This document shows, piece by piece, positions 36,801 through 49,700 of a stretch of DNA of 64,000 nt; the first letter of the stretch is position 1, and each line of letters starts with the position of its first letter. This stretch comes from Sindora glabra. Its lineage: Eukaryota > Streptophyta > Magnoliopsida > Fabales > Fabaceae. The stretch spans positions 90,978,895 through 91,042,894 of the forward strand of contig CM035226.1 in assembly GCA_020226215.1 (NCBI GenBank), written 5' to 3'. The notes under the pieces are model-generated. The model was not told the origin of the DNA. It was given only the letters and a program-made list of their open reading frames with translations, and made no database searches. Made by a program: the position numbers and the translations under genes.

Positions 36801-39800
36801 GCTTTCAGTTCTAACTTAACATTGACTTTTTTATCCATTCTTAGGGTATAGGAATCATTGACGGATGATGAACACACAGGTATTCTTCTTTTACTAATAA
36901 TCAAAGTTAAAAACTTTAGGATACACACACAAATGAAATGATAGAATTTTAGACATGCCTAGATAAATATTTGCCTAGAAATTGCATTTCTATTTGATAA
37001 TTCCTGTATGGTCCTAATTAGTTTCAATTTTCAACTAGGATTTAATTGGTAGCAACATAACCAATCTGGCACACAAATAAAATATTTATGTTGAAAATCC
37101 TTAAGGTACATGCTTGATACTTCCATCTCTACCTATTCTATTCATGAATATGATTCAATTTTATAAGATAAATTAAACTTTTGGATATATTTAGCATGTG
37201 TTGTAAATGCCATAACAATAGGCAATATAGGATTCCTACTTTTGAAGAAAGAAGGTAGCCATTTTAGATTTTAGAGGGATGGCTCTTACATTTTTCTACA
37301 TTATTTCCTGATTACAATTGTGGTAACCTTGTTTATAGCTAATTTACTTTAGTCATCAATTTTGGCAGTAGGACTATGAAAATTAGGAGTTAGGAGTAAG
37401 AAAATTGCATTTGTGAGTAAATGGATTTTAAAATAATTAGAAATCAATTAGAAATTGATGAAATATTAACTTACCATTATTTACCTAAAATAAAAAATTT
37501 GAAGTTTGAAGAATTAAAAGGAATATCTATGTACATTTTTAAAAGCTAATAAACCCATTTGGGTTTCCTTTTATGAAAGGCATATTAGCAAATAAAGCTA
37601 TTGACATATGCATAATATGCAATACTAGTTATAACAAAGTGCTAAACAAATTCTCATCTATAAAGTAGAAATGATCCAAAATTCTTAAAGTTCTTAAGCT
37701 AGATTAAAAATTTTCAAACCATGTTAGCCTCAAACTAAAGTTTAGATTCACTTATAAAATCAGCATTTCTTTATGAATAATTAGGTTATAAATTATCCAA
37801 TATCTCACCTATATATTGCATGTTCTAGCGACTAACTTTGGGCATGTAATTGCTCATAATCCTATACCCTAAGGCAAAATAATTAGTTAGAAAGGAAGTA
37901 GTCGTATTACCCCATACCAAAACAACTAGATTTGTTTCTGCATTGTCAGAAATGAAGAGTTTCTTATAGTCATGATTAGTTACTGACTTGAAACATGACT
38001 CAAAGAACTATCTTTGAGATAGAACATGGACTTATTTCATGTCATTCCTTATTTTCAACTGTCACAATGTTCTGTTTGGAATTGATATCTAGTACAAACT
38101 TGTAATCATATGTAGAACATGAATTAGATATTCTAATATTCCACAATGGAGCCTCATAAGGGGAAGAGGGTGCATCTCAATCTATCTAAGGAAGACCTCA
38201 ACAACCCACAATAGAAGCTCAAGCCCTAATAAATTAAAGTCATGATATTGCATCTGGCTTAAAAGTGCATAAACCAAAAAGCAATATAGAATCTAAAGGT
38301 AAAAGCAAGAGATTCCTACAACCAAAACTATTTAAACGAAGGTAAAGAAAAAGGCTCTAGCTAGTGGAATTAGGAAGAAAGCAATGGCATGGACCATTTT
38401 ACACTGTCTAAATCTGAATCAAAAGAGTTTATGGCTTCTTACAACTATTGTGGTAAGAGGTATTTCTGTGGCCTTTGTTCATATGGGACTTCTAGCATAA
38501 ATAGACATCTTAAGGTGTGTCCAAAGTTTCCTTATGCCTTATTATTTGATCCTTCTCAATCAGTACTCTCATTTGAACTTAAAAAAAAAAAAAAGGTGAT
38601 GTAAGTAATATGGTTGTTGCCCTACAAGATTGTGATAGGGAAATAGCTAGAAAAGCTTTAGCAGTACTTATTAATGTAGATGAACAACCATTTAAGGTTG
38701 TTGAGGGTTGAGGGTTTAAACATTTATTAAATAAATTACAACCTCAATTTCATGTTCCTTCTAGATAAGTAATGGCTAAAGATTGCAAGAAGATGTACTT
38801 AGAAAAGACGGAGAAGTTGAAAAAATTTCTAGAATCCAATTGTTCTAGGGTGTATCTCATAACAAATTGTTGGACAAGTGTCCAAAATCTGAATTACATG
38901 ACACTTACAGCACACTTCATAAATAACAATTGGAACTTTCAAAAGAAGATCTTGAATTTCTATCTAATTCCCAATCATAGAGGAGAAACCATTAGAAAAT
39001 AAGTGAAAAATTGCTTACTTGAATGGGGAATTAAGAATGTTTTTACCAGCACCATAGACAATACTTCTTTAAATGATATTGCTATCTCTTATTTGAAGAA
39101 AAGGTTTAAAAATTCAAATAGGTTGGTATTGGATGGTAATCACATGTATGTCCGTTATTGTGCTCATATTTTTAATTTGATTGTTAATGAAGGCTTAAAA
39201 GACTTGCATTCTTCAATTATTGCAATTAGAAATGTAGTTAGATTTGTTAGATCTCCTTCTAGACTAAGTAAGTTTAAGTGTTGCATTCAATAAAGTTAAG
39301 ATTAAAAGTGCTAGCCTAGTATGTCTTGATGTTCTAACTAGATGGAACTTAACCTACTTAATGCTAGAATCTGTTCTAAAATTCTAAAAGGATTTTGAGA
39401 GATTAGAGGATAATGAATTAAGTTATAGAGACTACTTTGATAAGAAGATAATAGGGCTTCTTACTTTAGAAGATTGGAAAATTGCTAGGATTTTTACCAA
39501 TTTTCTAAATTTTTTTTAGATGTAACAGTTGAGTTATCTGGCTCTTTGTTTATGACTTCAAACAATGCATTCACCTAACTTGCTTTGATTGAAATTGTAC
39601 CATTGAAATGTACTTCAAGTGAGGATAATGTCTTGAATGGAATAACTACCCAAATGAAGAGCAAGTATGATAAATATTGGAAAAATGTATAAAATATAAA
39701 TCCTTTGTTGTTCATTGCTACTGTGTTAGACCTTAGGTATAAGCTTGATTATATCAAGTGGTCTTTTGATGAAATTTATGATGCTATGATTGCCTATGAT

Positions 39801-41761
39801 CTAATCTATAAAGTGAAGTCAGACCTGCAACAATTGTATGATTAGTATTCTAATGTGTATGGGGAACGAAGTCAAAGCAATCTAGTTAGTAATGAATTTT
39901 CACAAGACCCTAAGCATGGCTTTCAAGAAAATAAACATGCACATAAAGCTTAGGTTGTAGCATTTAAATTGCATCTAAAAGCCAAAGCAAAAAATGAAGT
40001 TGAGAGATACTTGAATGAAGCATGTGTTGATGGAGATGATGATTTTAGTGTCTTATAATGGTGGAAAAGGAATGGGTCCAAATTTCAAATTTTATCTTTT
40101 ATGGCTAGAGACATACTTACTGTCTCTCTTTCTACAATAGCTTCAAAGTCAACCTTTAGCACAGGAGGAAAAGTTTTAGATGTATTTAGGAGTTTATTAT
40201 CTCCACAAACATGTGAAACATTAATTTGTTATCAAATTTAGATCAAGCCCAATTCATTTCCAATTGAGGATTGTGACTTCATTGAAGACTTTGAAAACTG
40301 TGAAAAAATTGAGAGAGGTAAATGCATAACTACATAAATTATTATTATTTTTCTAATTTTCGAAAGCATGATATTTCTTTCTTCTTTTTCCAAAGCTTGA
40401 TGAGATTTCAAAACAACTTGCTACTGTGGGGCTGCAGTCATAGGATAACAATCAATAACTAATGGCTGTTAGGTAGATTTATTTTCCTATCTATGTTTAA
40501 CATCTAATAGTATTAACTATAATTACTATCTGCATCAAGCAAACTACCAATTAAATAAAAAATATGCTTAACTCTTTGCTGTCATGCTTGCTGTTTTTGC
40601 TATTAAATATGGATTTATAATAAATTTATTTTATAGTATGCTTAAATAAATACTGATCTAGTTGATTTCTAGTTAATTATATAGTTTTTTAACCATATGC
40701 TTAAATAAAGATGCTCAATTGCCCATTCTCATTCTTGCTTTTTTTTAAATTAAATTTGGATTTATAATATATTTCTTCTGTAATATGCTTAAATAAGTCT
40801 TAATCTAGTTGGTAATATGCTCAAATAAATATGCTTAATTCCCTATTGTCATGGTTGCTATTTTTTTTATTAAATTTGAATTTATAATAAATTTTTTGGA
40901 GTATGCTTAAATAAATATTGATCTGGTTAGTTACTAGTTATTTATGTAAACATTGAAGTTAGCACTGGCAGATAAAATTGGGAAATAGTTATTTGTTAGT
41001 GTGTTGTGTTGTTTTTTTATTTTTTAAGATATAAGTGACTAACTATTAGATTTCACATTAAATTTATTTTATTCTCTTATTTCTTATTGGTATACTGATT
41101 GGGTTGTATTACACTTATTTATGTAGGCATTGAAGCTGACAATTGCTGGAAAAATTAGGAAATATGTGCAAGGATGGGAATCACATTACTATGCTAACCA
41201 TTTTTTTAATTTTTTTGGGATGTAAATATTAATAGGATGTCAAAAATTTAGGTAGCAAATGGTACCTTAGTTTAGTAATAGGTACCTTAATTTTTTTATG
41301 TAATTAAAGTACTTCTTTTTGTAAGTAAAGGAGTAATCTTTTGTAACTTGTAATTAAAAACACAGGGGGGTTACAGACAGTGGCCATATGCTTACAACAC
41401 AGGTCACATAAATGAAAGAATTTTTTTATGACAAGAGATTATGTTCCATTATATCATTCTATGTAATTTTTTTTCTTAGAAATTGGGCTAATAGTACTGC
41501 ATTTTGTGTCTTTTTTTTTTTAAAAAAAAACCACTCTAATTAAAGCCCAATGTTCACAGAAACCAATAATTTAGTTTCACAAAAAAAAATCAAATGCCCG
41601 ACCTGGCCCAATTATGCCCATTGGACCCACCATAGCTTAGTAATAAGTAGGCTAAAAGAGGGATTAAGTAGAAATGGGCCTACATATTGAGGCCTGACAA
41701 TTAATTGGGCGTGTAATATTACTACCCTCACTTGGCCCGACCCGACCCATAGATAGCCCTA
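33832..41761 (+). mobile_element. hAT transposon, 7.9 kb, with perfect 8-bp target duplication
   Basis: The element begins TAGGGGTGTCCAAATT and ends ATAGATAGCCCTA (inverted: TAGGGCTATCTAT). It is flanked by gatagaac at 33824-33831 and again at 41762-41769. The unoccupied site in copy A (about 5569) reads gacagaac, followed by the same downstream sequence. Both ends are rich in GGCCCGACCCGACCC-like and GGGTT words, typical hAT subterminal repeats. It encodes a decayed plus-strand transposase (38389-40443). About 4.5 kb before the transposase has no readable gene; 34085-34260 looks like an untranslated leader. Insertion followed the duplication. Confidence 0.92.
38389..40443 (+). pseudogene. 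hAT transposase (RICESLEEPER-like), inactivated
   Basis: The N-terminus has a BED zinc finger (SYNYCGKRYFCGLC ... HLKVCPKFP) whose first Cys position is Tyr. Next come FKVVEG and VPSR, each followed by a stop, then ITNCWTSVQNLNYM, where the catalytic Asp of the usual TTDTWTS is Asn, and NHRGETI, TIDNTSLND and RYCAHIFNLIVNEGLKD. The C-terminal dimerisation region at about 40000-40241 reads YLNEACVDGDDDFSVL, a stop, WWKRNGSKFQILSFMARDIL, then STIASKSTFSTGG, with Lys replacing the expected Glu of ASES.FS. A probable intron at 40318-40395 (gagag|gtaaat, ttccaaag|cttg) joins a last exon ending ATVGLQS. Several stops and changes at two catalytic positions make it non-functional. Confidence 0.85.
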
Positions 41762-42669
41762 GATAGAACTATGTTATAAGAACAATTTGATGATAACAAA
41801 ATAATTAAGCAAACATTGTTCATTAAATTGCATCTTAATTCCTCATGGAATAGGGTAATTTTATAGAAAGTTCTTGATGAGTTAAAGTGTATTTTTCTAA
41901 AATTTATTATTACTAACAAACATGCTTGTGCTATATAATTATTATTTAATGAATATGAAAATTACATTAATTTTTTTATCAACATGCAATTTTTTTGTTT
42001 TTTTAAAATTAAAATGCATGTATTTATAAAAATTTTAAACTAAATATGAAATAAAAAGAAAAATATTAATGAGCAATGATAATAATTAAATTTAAAAATA
42101 GTATTTCTATTACAAAAGTGCACTATTAACTAAATTTTTGTGCATTTGTGTCTCTTCATTTCATTTATTTTTCTTTACTTAGAATTAAATATATTTTTTA
42201 TACTTATTTATTTACTAAAATAAGATTGAAATTAAATTTTTTATTAATTTAAATAATATTGAAATTTAAATTTTAAAATTACAATTCAAATAGTTAAGCA
42301 TATTAATCATGTAAATTTAGAAAATAAAATAATCATTTCAATTATTAATCTAGTGATATTAAATTATAACTTTATTTTTGAGATTATAAATTTGATTTAG
42401 GAAGATGTTAATGTTCATTTTTAGTATTGCAGAGTTTAAAAAGGTGGAAAAGTATTTCATCTTATGACATCATGCAGTAGGAATCAATCACTTTATATAG
42501 TATAGATCAAATTTTATTTTAATAATATAATAATAAATAATTATTTTTACTTTAAATTTATATTTTTTATTACATTAATATGTATTGATATTTAAAAAAA
42601 GTGACAATATAATAATAAAAACATTCTTATCTTTTTTTTTTTTGGTTGGGGTGGGGAAGGAGGATTAGG

Positions 42670-43235
42670 GTCAAGCTAAGCATGTAAAACGGGCCTATTA
42701 CCTGCGGGCTTATGTAGGCCTTTGCGGGTACGGAGCAATCCAACCCTTAAAAAATGTAATCCATTTTCAATACGGGCTTATGCAAGCAAACTCGCACGGG
42801 TTAAGCTTGTGTGAGCTTACTTATAAGCCCTTGTAGACTTAATAAATTTTTTTATTTTTAATTTTTTTAATAATTTTTCATTTATTTAATTATTATTTTA
42901 ATCCAAACTAATTTTTAATATAATATATAATGGCTTAATATAATTTTTTTAAATTTATTTCATTAACTTATTACCTAAAATAAAAAAATTAATTAATTAT
43001 AATTTAAAAATTTTTTTTTTTAATCTAACTTAATTTAATATCCCATTAAAAATATTTTTCTCAACTTTTAGAATTTGAATTTTTTATTTCTGTATCTATT
43101 TTTATAATAATTTAATTATTTTAAGAGTTAAAAAAATGAGTTACATGTGATCCTAATTCATTTTTATCCGCATTTTTTACGAGTTTATGTGGGTAGGCCT
43201 GTGTGAGTTTGGCCCACCTCGCCCCACTTGGCCTT
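42670..43235. mobile_element. Short GGGCC-rich hAT-like insertion specific to copy B
   Basis: Copy B between aggatta and tttgaaaatt holds sequence absent from A. It is rich in cgggcct, gcgggctt and cccacctcgcccc at its two ends with an AT-rich centre, like hAT-derived miniature elements. Exact ends and a target duplication could not be fixed because A carries different sequence (ggggaggcacctaatcctg) there. Confidence 0.4.
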
Positions 43236-44935
43236 TGAAAATTAAAATCTTCTTAATCGGCCTTCTATCCCAAGCTTCTATAAGATTAGATTGGAGTATA
43301 GTCTAACAAGAATGGGCCTGACGGCCTGAATATTGATCAATATATGTGAAAAATGCTAGTTGCCCGACAATTAGCAGTCCTTTTACATTTATGAAACTGA
43401 ATTCATAAAAGTTGGTCTGCTTTGAGAAACTTGTGAAATTAATAATATTCAAATCACATCAAATTTAATCTCTGCAAAAGTGGATTTGACTTATTAAGGG
43501 TATGTTTGGCTGGAGGTGAAAATGGGAGGGGGTGTAAATGGAGGGGGGTGAAAATGGAAGGGAAGGAAATGGAGGTGAAAGTAATTTCACCTGGATTGTT
43601 TGGAATGGGTGAAAATAGGAGGGGAAGTAAATATAGATGAAATGAATTTCTTTTATTTGGAATGAGTGAAAATAGAGGGGGAAGGAAATGTGAATGAGTG
43701 AAATGACTAAAATATCCTTTTTGTTATGTTATGTTGAGGTAGTTATAATATTATTTAGTAAAATTAAATAACAAATAATTTATGGATGAAGAAAAATATG
43801 TTAAAATTTTTTTCTGAATACTAACATATTTAAAAAATTATAATTTTTTATTTTCGTATAATTAATAAATATAAAAAAATTTGTATTATATTTTAGAAAA
43901 ATACTTATGGTGAGGTAACTAAATTACTATATTATCATTGTTTAATAGAATTATACATATTTGATGATAATAATTTCATTTGACAATTTTAAATTACTTT
44001 TAATTTATTTTATTACTAATAACATTAATCAATAATTGATTATACATTTTTTAAAGACTAGAATTAATATATTTTTATTACAGAATTAATTAATAAATGA
44101 TATCTCATTACATAGAATTAATTAGTAAATAACACATTTCTCCTAATATTGTCAATTTATTTTTTGGTAGTAGAAGATATATATCATGTTCATTAACTGT
44201 TGCAGTATACCCTTACACACATACACATAAAAGCAATAATTCACTTAATATAAATATACAAACTCCTATATTGAAAATTAATGCAAAAGAAGTATAATAA
44301 GTGGGAATAACATTCAACATAACTAAGGTTGAATGAAAAACACTTGCTTCTTGGGTGCAACATACATACATTGTACAGCTCCAATAACTGTAAACACAAC
44401 AAAGACCTGTCATATAAAGCAAATACCATTCACATAAGGGCAAAGTACTGTCTTCACATGTTTAGATCATTGATCCTTCAATGACACCATGTCTTAATTT
44501 TAAAATAGACATAACATAATAGAATTACATAAAGTCTAATATCATCGACAGTTGTCATACTATACTAATTATATACACACACACACAATACATTACACTA
44601 CATAATGTGTCCAGTCACAAGTTCCTGTGAATAACCAAACAAAGAGAATGATTTTATCCAAAAACTAACTCCCACCCTACAATGATCAGTGCATAGTCTA
44701 GTGTAGTCAACACTTCCAGATCAGGCACATTTTCATGAGTTGGTGAAGCCAAAATACTTACAATTAAGATAAACACATAGTCAGAAAACCCCGTGAGGAT
44801 ATGAATAGCGATTGTCAGGACATAAATACAAATAAGCTAATTAACTATCATGCAAACTCAATATACAACAATAAATAACCATATTACCCTATATTTTTCT
44901 CCAAGGTGGCCTTGTATCCTCTCATCCTAAGTAAC

Positions 44936-46022
44936 TCAATCATCTCCAGCATTCGCCATGAGTTGGTACAACAATTGTAGACGAAAATGAGGTGGGACAC
45001 CAACGAATTTATTCCTAGCCTTCTCATTATCACACAAGAAGTTATAATACTTTAGTAGGAATTCTTGAAGCACTCCTATGTTCTCTAACTCCCCCCAAAC
45101 TTCTGCCTCGCTATAGTAACGAGGTTTACTACTCTGAAAGATTGCTACACTTCTCTAATTGCCTAGATGTGTTTATCTGCCCTTTCTCTCATTACATCTA
45201 TTAACTTCTCCATTCCTAAGTCTAGTCTTTCATACCCATTCTCAATGACATCAACCATTGGTACTTTTCTTTTAGAACCCTTTGAAGATGAAGTTTCTTA
45301 TGAGTGAGTGGAGGGATTTGAAGGTGCATACTCTTGAGAGTGGTGGGAGGGAGGTCCCTCAGGATTGAATGCATGAACATGGTGTGTGAAATTTGGAGCC
45401 TCACTTCCCTATTGAAGATCTGGACCAGACATAAATTCAAAACTATCATTGAGGTTAAAGTCTTCTCTCTACCACCTTTGAACTTTGTCCCTTGATGTTT
45501 CAGCGTGTGCACCAGTAGCCCTATCTCTAGCAAATAACTCTAATAACTTGTCATAATTATGGATAGGAGTCCTTTTCCACTTCTAAGCTTCTGGCTTGTC
45601 CTGCAAATCAAACATTCCATTAGATAAATATTCAACATGGATAATCTCTCACTCAATGCCCAACAATCGAAACATATGTCTTTTTATGAAACATTATAAG
45701 TAAAGGCATGCCATTTTAAAATTGATGCCATTTGAATCATTACCGCACAAATCTCATTCCATACTTCTGGCTCAGCGTCAAACATTCTTGTAGTTGGATT
45801 CCATGCGACTCTACTCCATTTATGAAACAAGTCATAGCACTCGTTAAAGTGCTCCTTCAATGTTCTCAACCTGTTTTTGATATGATGCTTTTGGAAGAAT
45901 GGTCCAATGGATTCTTTCAACTCCGCTACTACAGTGGCATACGCCACTGTAGTGAAAGTCCTATCAAGTCTGTTGCCTTTGTGCACTTCCTCCAGTAATG
46001 CGTTAAGCAATAATGCATCCAT
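44936..46022 (-). pseudogene. Harbinger Myb/SANT-like accessory protein (ORF1), broken
   Basis: In Harbinger elements this protein binds the element's ends and helps the transposase. Exon 1 (46022-45744) starts MDALLLNALLEEVHKGNRLD and includes KHHIKNRLRTLKEHFNECYD and AWNPTTRMFDAEPEVWNEIC, the Myb_DNA-bind_3 type. The intron is 45743-45601 (gcg|gtaatg, tttgcag|gac). Exon 2 (45600-44936) reads DKPEA, a stop, KWKRTPIHNYDKLLELF, RATGAHAETSRDKV, more stops, then after a frameshift near 45145 FQSSKPRYYSEAEVWGELEN, FLCDNEKARNKF, VPPHFRLQLLYQLMA, ending TGA at 44936-44938. At least four in-frame stops and one frameshift make it a pseudogene. Confidence 0.8.
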
Positions 46023-46069
46023 TTCAGGGGTTCACCGAAGTGTGTCCCTAGATGAGCATTCTCCCCTGT

Positions 46070-46793
46070 TGTCAGTTTTCCTGTTCTCTTGATACCTTGA
46101 CTCATATATGAGTCCTATCTAAGGCTCCAATACAATCCTGCATTATATTAATTATTCAAAATTTGAATTAAATAAAGATTGCAGTAGGAACAACACACAT
46201 GAATGAAAAATTTTAGCATTCTTAACTAATTGCATTACCTTGAAATAAGGAAAAAACCTACTATTATTGAAAATCTATTGAGGAACCTCTGATCCTGTAG
46301 GTTGAACTAGATACTCTTCGCCGAGCAAAACTAATGATCGTAAAACATTATGAAAGTGACAACTAATTATCTCTCCAGATCGATAGAAGAAGAAAGACAT
46401 AGTCCTATTTTTTACATTATGAGCTAACATGTGCAAAAATTAGGCAACCTGCTCCTCCACTACTGCATACTTAGAATCTCTCACTTTACCAGTTACTCTC
46501 ACCTTCTGGCACAGTTGATGGAAAGCATGTGGGCTCATGTGTATAAGATTATGGCACTTATCAGGATGTAATAAGTTTTCAAGTAGTTGTTGATGCATTT
46601 GATCTCTTGAACCACTAGACTCATCAACAGGAAGTTGCAAACAAGAGGCTTGTAGTTGTAACAATTGCATTGACTAAATAGTATATGATACCATTTGGAT
46701 AATGAACATATTACATAAATTTTCCCACTCTTCTATCATGTCTACATTAATGAATTTGAATAGCTCCATCCACTCTTCGAATGAATCATCCAT
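46070..46793 (-). pseudogene. Harbinger transposase N-terminal remnant, catalytic core deleted
   Basis: On the minus strand it starts ATGGATGATTCATTC (46793): MDDSFEEWMELFKFINVDM. It continues after a stop with the N-terminal Harbinger region (MSPHAFHQLCQKVRVTGKVR, DSKYAVVEEQVA, stop, FLHMLAHN), GEIISCHFHNVL and FFPYFK. A probable intron follows (about 46240-46140, tttcaag|gtaatg, atgcag|gattg) and leads to DCIGALDRTHI, the block with the first catalytic Asp; Gly of the usual DGTH is Arg. It then stops, and the Myb gene begins within about 50 bases. The remaining two acidic residues and the whole C-terminal half are absent, so the element cannot move by itself. Confidence 0.78.
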
Positions 46794-49700
46794 ATTATCC
46801 TCCACGACAACTTCTAAGATACGACTAATGTGTAACTATTAACAAAAAACCATCAACATGTTATCATGACATGGAATATTCATTACTATGATCCAGGTGA
46901 ACATGAACTACAAAGCATCACACATAAGTTTCAAATACGGTTGACAATCATGCAATACCACTATTAATAGATAACAGTCAATCACCCATATAGCTTTATA
47001 AGCAAGATTAATAGCTATGGATGTGCATTTACGTTAAGCAATGATGAGGCAAGACTATCAATCTTTTGTTGTTTCCTTGGACAAGGATTCTTACTTTTTC
47101 ACTGGTTGATCTGTATGTAAAACAGCTACATAAGAAACTCTTCTAAAATGAACTCATATATATAACAAGGGTGAATTAAATACCAATAATTGTGGTTGTC
47201 TGATTCACTATTATTTATAATGTGAATTAAATTAATATATAATTTTTAGAATTAAAATAATTTTAGAGTAACATAAAGAAGATAATTTATTAATTCTGAA
47301 CCTACATCCGAACATTAATTTTTTTTTCAAAATAGTTATTTAAAACCTTTATAGTTGTTTATATATATATATATACTCAGCATATTCCATCATATCTTTG
47401 TAGAAGATTATTTGTACATCAAGTATATTAATAAGTTTGTTAGAAATTTCAAGTAACTTATATAAATATTTTATGCGTGTGAGACATTAATTTACATGAT
47501 AGAATAATTAAATTTTGATCAACGAAAACTAATATATTGGTGTAAGATAAAAAATTAAATTCACCCTTACTCATTTACATTTTGTTCAATAAGTGAAAAT
47601 TGTATTTTATTACAACCTTTTAACATATTTTCAAATTAATATTAACCTTTCTCAATACAAATGCCATCACACTGTGCAAAAGTTGTTATTTTTGAAGCAT
47701 TCACAATTCCAAATGAAAGGACTTGTAAATTAATCTACTAATCTCTCATTAAATATTATGTAATATAACATCCACTATTTTTAAAATTAAATGATAGTAA
47801 TTTACTTATTTATAATTGTAATATACCATCAATATATAATTTTGTGTAATTTAAATATTGACTAATTACAATGTTCCTTTTTAACAATTTTTATCAAGTT
47901 AGTACTGATTTAAATATTTAAAAAATTAAATAATAGCACCAGACAAACTATATAGTATTTATCCTAAATAAAATATGACCACCTTATTTACTGTTATATT
48001 AATTAATAAAAAAGTCCTAAACATTCGGTAAAATAACGGTCAATGCATCCATTTATTAGAATTCCTTGTCTTTATTAAACTTAAGCAATAATAAAAATAA
48101 ACATGGACAAGATTGAGCATGCAATCTCCATTTTCGAAATTTAAATTCCTAATCGCACGTCTACCAATATGTGTATCAAACTAGGAAGAAGGGAGGAAGG
48201 AATACTGAAAATGTAAAAAATCTAAAATTCAATCAAATTTATTATGAAAAAAAAATTGGGTCGGTTCGATCCTCTTCGAATTTCGGGTTAAATCAGACTG
48301 AGTAACCCGACCCGACCCAGATTGCAACTTGCCTTTTGCCCGGATGAGCTCCCCTTTGTCCCCGCCTCACACCAACAGATCGGCGTCTCCATGGTTGCTT
48401 CCAGCTTCGAAACAACGTCTAGCCGCCAAATGCTACGGAATCAAATGCCCAAGTTGAACGGTTGCGGAAATCAAACACCCCTACACATGTAAGCCAGCAA
48501 CGACACAGCCATATCAAATAACCAGAAGCAAAACACACATACCTGCTCGGACGTTCTTCCGCTCCAACCGACGGCCCTCAGCTGCTTCCAAACACGACTA
48601 CTTTTCTCCGATGGTGACCAAGCATGATGAAGCTGCGACAGAGAGGAGGATACGTTTCGGTGGGTTGAGGGGCAGAATGTGGAAAAAGCTGTGCGTTTTT
48701 TCTTTTCACCCGAATTTTACTTCATTTACAATCGGGCAGAATGTTCCCCAACCCAAGGTGAGTTGAACTAGACCCAGAATGTACAATTCACCGGAACCAC
48801 CACAAACCGTCCGCTTAACAGCAGATCGGGGGCAACAACAAGTGACTACACCTGACGGCAGCACAGGATCTCGGCGGTTGCTCTTCGTTCGGCTTCCTTG
48901 CCTCACTTTCTTAGGAGTACCTGCCTCAGACGCAGCAACAATAGAACACAATAGAGGACAACAGAAGGGAATGGAATGTGGATCGATACTTACTCTTCCT
49001 TCCAAGGTGATAGCAATTCCTCATAGCGGAGACTGCAGCGGCGGAGACGGAGGAACCCGATTTCCTGCGCGCAATGCGGAGAAGACAGAGAAAGGCGAGC
49101 TCTGGAAAGTTGAAAAAAGAAGAAAATTTCACCCGTTTTCTTCCCATATTAGGAGCGATGCCAATTTCACTGGGACCCACCAAATTTCAGCAACCACGTT
49201 TACGTCCCCTCCGAAATTCACCCCACTCCAAACAGGTGTAATTTTTCTTTTCACCCCCGTTTTCACCTCAGCATTTACTTCCCCCGCCAATTCACCAATT
49301 CCAAACAGACAGTAAGATTTGCCTTTAAAGAAGTCTGAAGTTGTATTGTCCATTCCTGTCTAGAATTTGATATGAATCTAAAATAATATTGCATTTAAAC
49401 TTAAACTTAGTTTAATATGATTTGAATAATATTACATTAAAACTTAAATTTAAAATTTTATTCAATAAAATAATGAGAAAAGATTATCATAAATTCAAAT
49501 TAAATAATATATTATGCTCTAAGTATCTTATTATCAAATATATGCTTTAATTAAATTTAAGTGGATAACAAATTATAATGCTTATATTAAAATTTAATTT
49601 TTTATTTAATCCTATTTTTGCTGTTTAAGTATAATTAAAGAATTATTTTATTACAAAATTCTTAAAATATGTCTTATTTGTAAATTTAAATTATGCAACC

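Larger units (their letters stand above)
43498..49312 (-). mobile_element. PIF/Harbinger transposon, 5.8 kb
   Basis: Flanked by TAA at 43495-43497 and 49313-49315, the 3-bp target duplication of this superfamily; copy A has the empty site (about 8415-8425, ttatttaaattcgctc). Ends are GGGTATGTTTGG and, inverted, CTGTCTGTTTGG. Both subterminal regions carry arrays of ggaggtgaaaatggg-like words (43510-43690 and, inverted, 49120-49300). It encodes on the minus strand a transposase remnant (46070-46793) and a Myb/SANT protein (44936-46022), the two-gene set of plant Harbinger elements. Positions 46800-49310 contain no recognisable gene; 48290-49310 is GC-rich leader or terminal sequence. Confidence 0.88.

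Noticed and set aside
44213..44443. Minus-strand frame of 76 codons with Cys and Tyr
   Set aside because: It lies in the non-coding left part of the Harbinger element beyond the end of the Myb gene, with no motif.
45222..45533. 103-codon minus-strand frame
   Set aside because: This is an alternative frame of Myb exon 2; the real frame reads RATGAHAETSRDKV and matches the family.
48779..49315. 178-codon open frame on the plus strand
   Set aside because: It begins at a non-essential ATG within the GC-rich terminal part of the Harbinger element and runs to its very end through the subterminal repeat array. The composition explains the lack of stops; no domain is visible.
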